From positions 1 through 13,732 of the forward strand of contig JAJZFF010000289.1 of assembly GCA_021805485.1 (NCBI GenBank): a DNA stretch of 13,732 bases, read 5' to 3'. The notes beneath the pieces were generated by a model that had not been told where the DNA came from, did no database searches, and saw only the letters and a list, made by a program, of their open reading frames with translations. The translations under genes and the position numbers were made by a program. The number at the start of each line of letters is the position of its first letter. Position 1 is the stretch's first letter. Origin of the DNA: Pseudomonadota bacterium. GTDB taxonomy: Bacteria > Pseudomonadota > Alphaproteobacteria > Acetobacterales > Acetobacteraceae. Below, in pieces: positions 13,362 through 13,732 of the stretch.

Positions 13362-13732
13362 ATGACGCGCCACTCCAAATCCCACCGCGTCGCCGGCGCA
13401 CTCGCCTGGATCGCCGCGCTGGCGATGTTCTTCCCCATCGCCTGGATGTTCGCGGCGTCCTTCAAGACCGAAGTCGAGGCGATCGCGACCCCGCCACTGT
13501 TCGTGTTCACGCCGACGCTGGAGAACTACCGCGAGGTCTTCGCCCGCGCCGACTATCTCGGCTTCGCGCTCAACAGCGTCGTGATCTCCCTCGGCGCCAC
13601 GCTCGCCGCCCTGGCGCTGGCGATTCCCGCCGCCTTCGCCATGGCGCTCTACCCGACGAAACGCACGCGCGGCACGCTGCTGTGGATGCTCTCGACCAAG
13701 ATGCTGCCTCCCGTGGGCGTGCTGGTGCCGAT
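13362..13732 (+). CDS. smoG: Polyol ABC transporter permease, second subunit (3' end outside the window)
   Basis: The ATG at 13362 follows GGGGAAG (13350-13356) with a 5-nt spacer; 123 codons are visible before the right edge. The N-terminus is MTRHSKSHRVAGALAWIAAL, then helix 1 (ALAMFFPIAWMFAASF), FKTEVEAIATPPLFVFTPTL, the LENYREVF segment typical of MalG/UgpE-type permeases, helix 2 (GFALNSVVISLGATLAALAL) and the start of a third. The visible end, LLWMLSTKMLPPVGVLVP, closely resembles the SmoG/MtlG group. It pairs with the upstream permease. The EAA loop, the ATPase gene and any polyol dehydrogenase would lie to the right and cannot be checked here. Confidence 0.9.
   Translation, partial: MTRHSKSHRVAGALAWIAALAMFFPIAWMFAASFKTEVEAIATPPLFVFTPTLENYREVFARADYLGFALNSVVISLGATLAALALAIPAAFAMALYPTKRTRGTLLWMLSTKMLPPVGVLVP

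Overview
The window is GC-rich DNA with dense coding, codons ending strongly in G/C, and several high-GC Shine-Dalgarno sites. Gene content points to an alphaproteobacterium, and I would guess Acetobacteraceae or a relative. The supporting genes are a SorC/DeoR regulator next to a SmoEFG/MtlEFG-type polyol ABC transporter, an alphaproteobacterial type of RND pump, and a degenerate RTX-like protein. The taxonomic call is inference. No rRNA, tRNA, CRISPR array, transposase or integrase was seen.

Layout, left to right. (1) The 3' end of a glycine-rich RTX/beta-roll-like secreted protein (2-535, +) enters from the left edge. (2) A two-domain VOC-fold protein (552-1430, -) is divergent from a two-gene unit on the + strand: a membrane-anchored, CxxCH-containing Tll0287-like (DUF3365) sensor with a HAMP domain but no output domain (1636-2508), followed 31 bp later by a soluble Hanks-type Ser/Thr kinase (2540-4012). 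The kinase has a C-terminal pair of homologous helical repeats. (3) A short AT-rich intergenic patch (4013-4151) holds two related nested palindromes between the convergent kinase and an atypical crotonase-family gene (4148-4933, -). (4) A 340-bp divergent control region (4934-5273) contains an operator-like palindrome and leads into an RND efflux operon. This consists of the inner-membrane pump (5274-8546) and its periplasmic adaptor (8543-9862), whose stop and start overlap as ATGA. (5) A SorC-family regulator (9978-10949) precedes the start of a polyol ABC transporter operon: binding protein (11059-12366), permease 1 (12426-13337) and permease 2 (13362 to the right edge).

How the genes may work together. 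The polyol block is the clearest: the regulator probably senses a polyol or its phosphate and controls uptake of mannitol, sorbitol or a related compound. The ATPase and dehydrogenase genes are expected beyond the right edge. The RND block lacks an outer-membrane channel and a local regulator, so it must borrow a TolC-like partner. The pump also lacks two of the residues used for proton relay in AcrB. The least described block is 1636-4012, where a heme-type periplasmic sensor with only a HAMP stub sits in an apparent operon with a kinase that has no transmembrane or sensing domain. This looks like a split transmembrane signalling kinase, which is inference from domain content and spacing.
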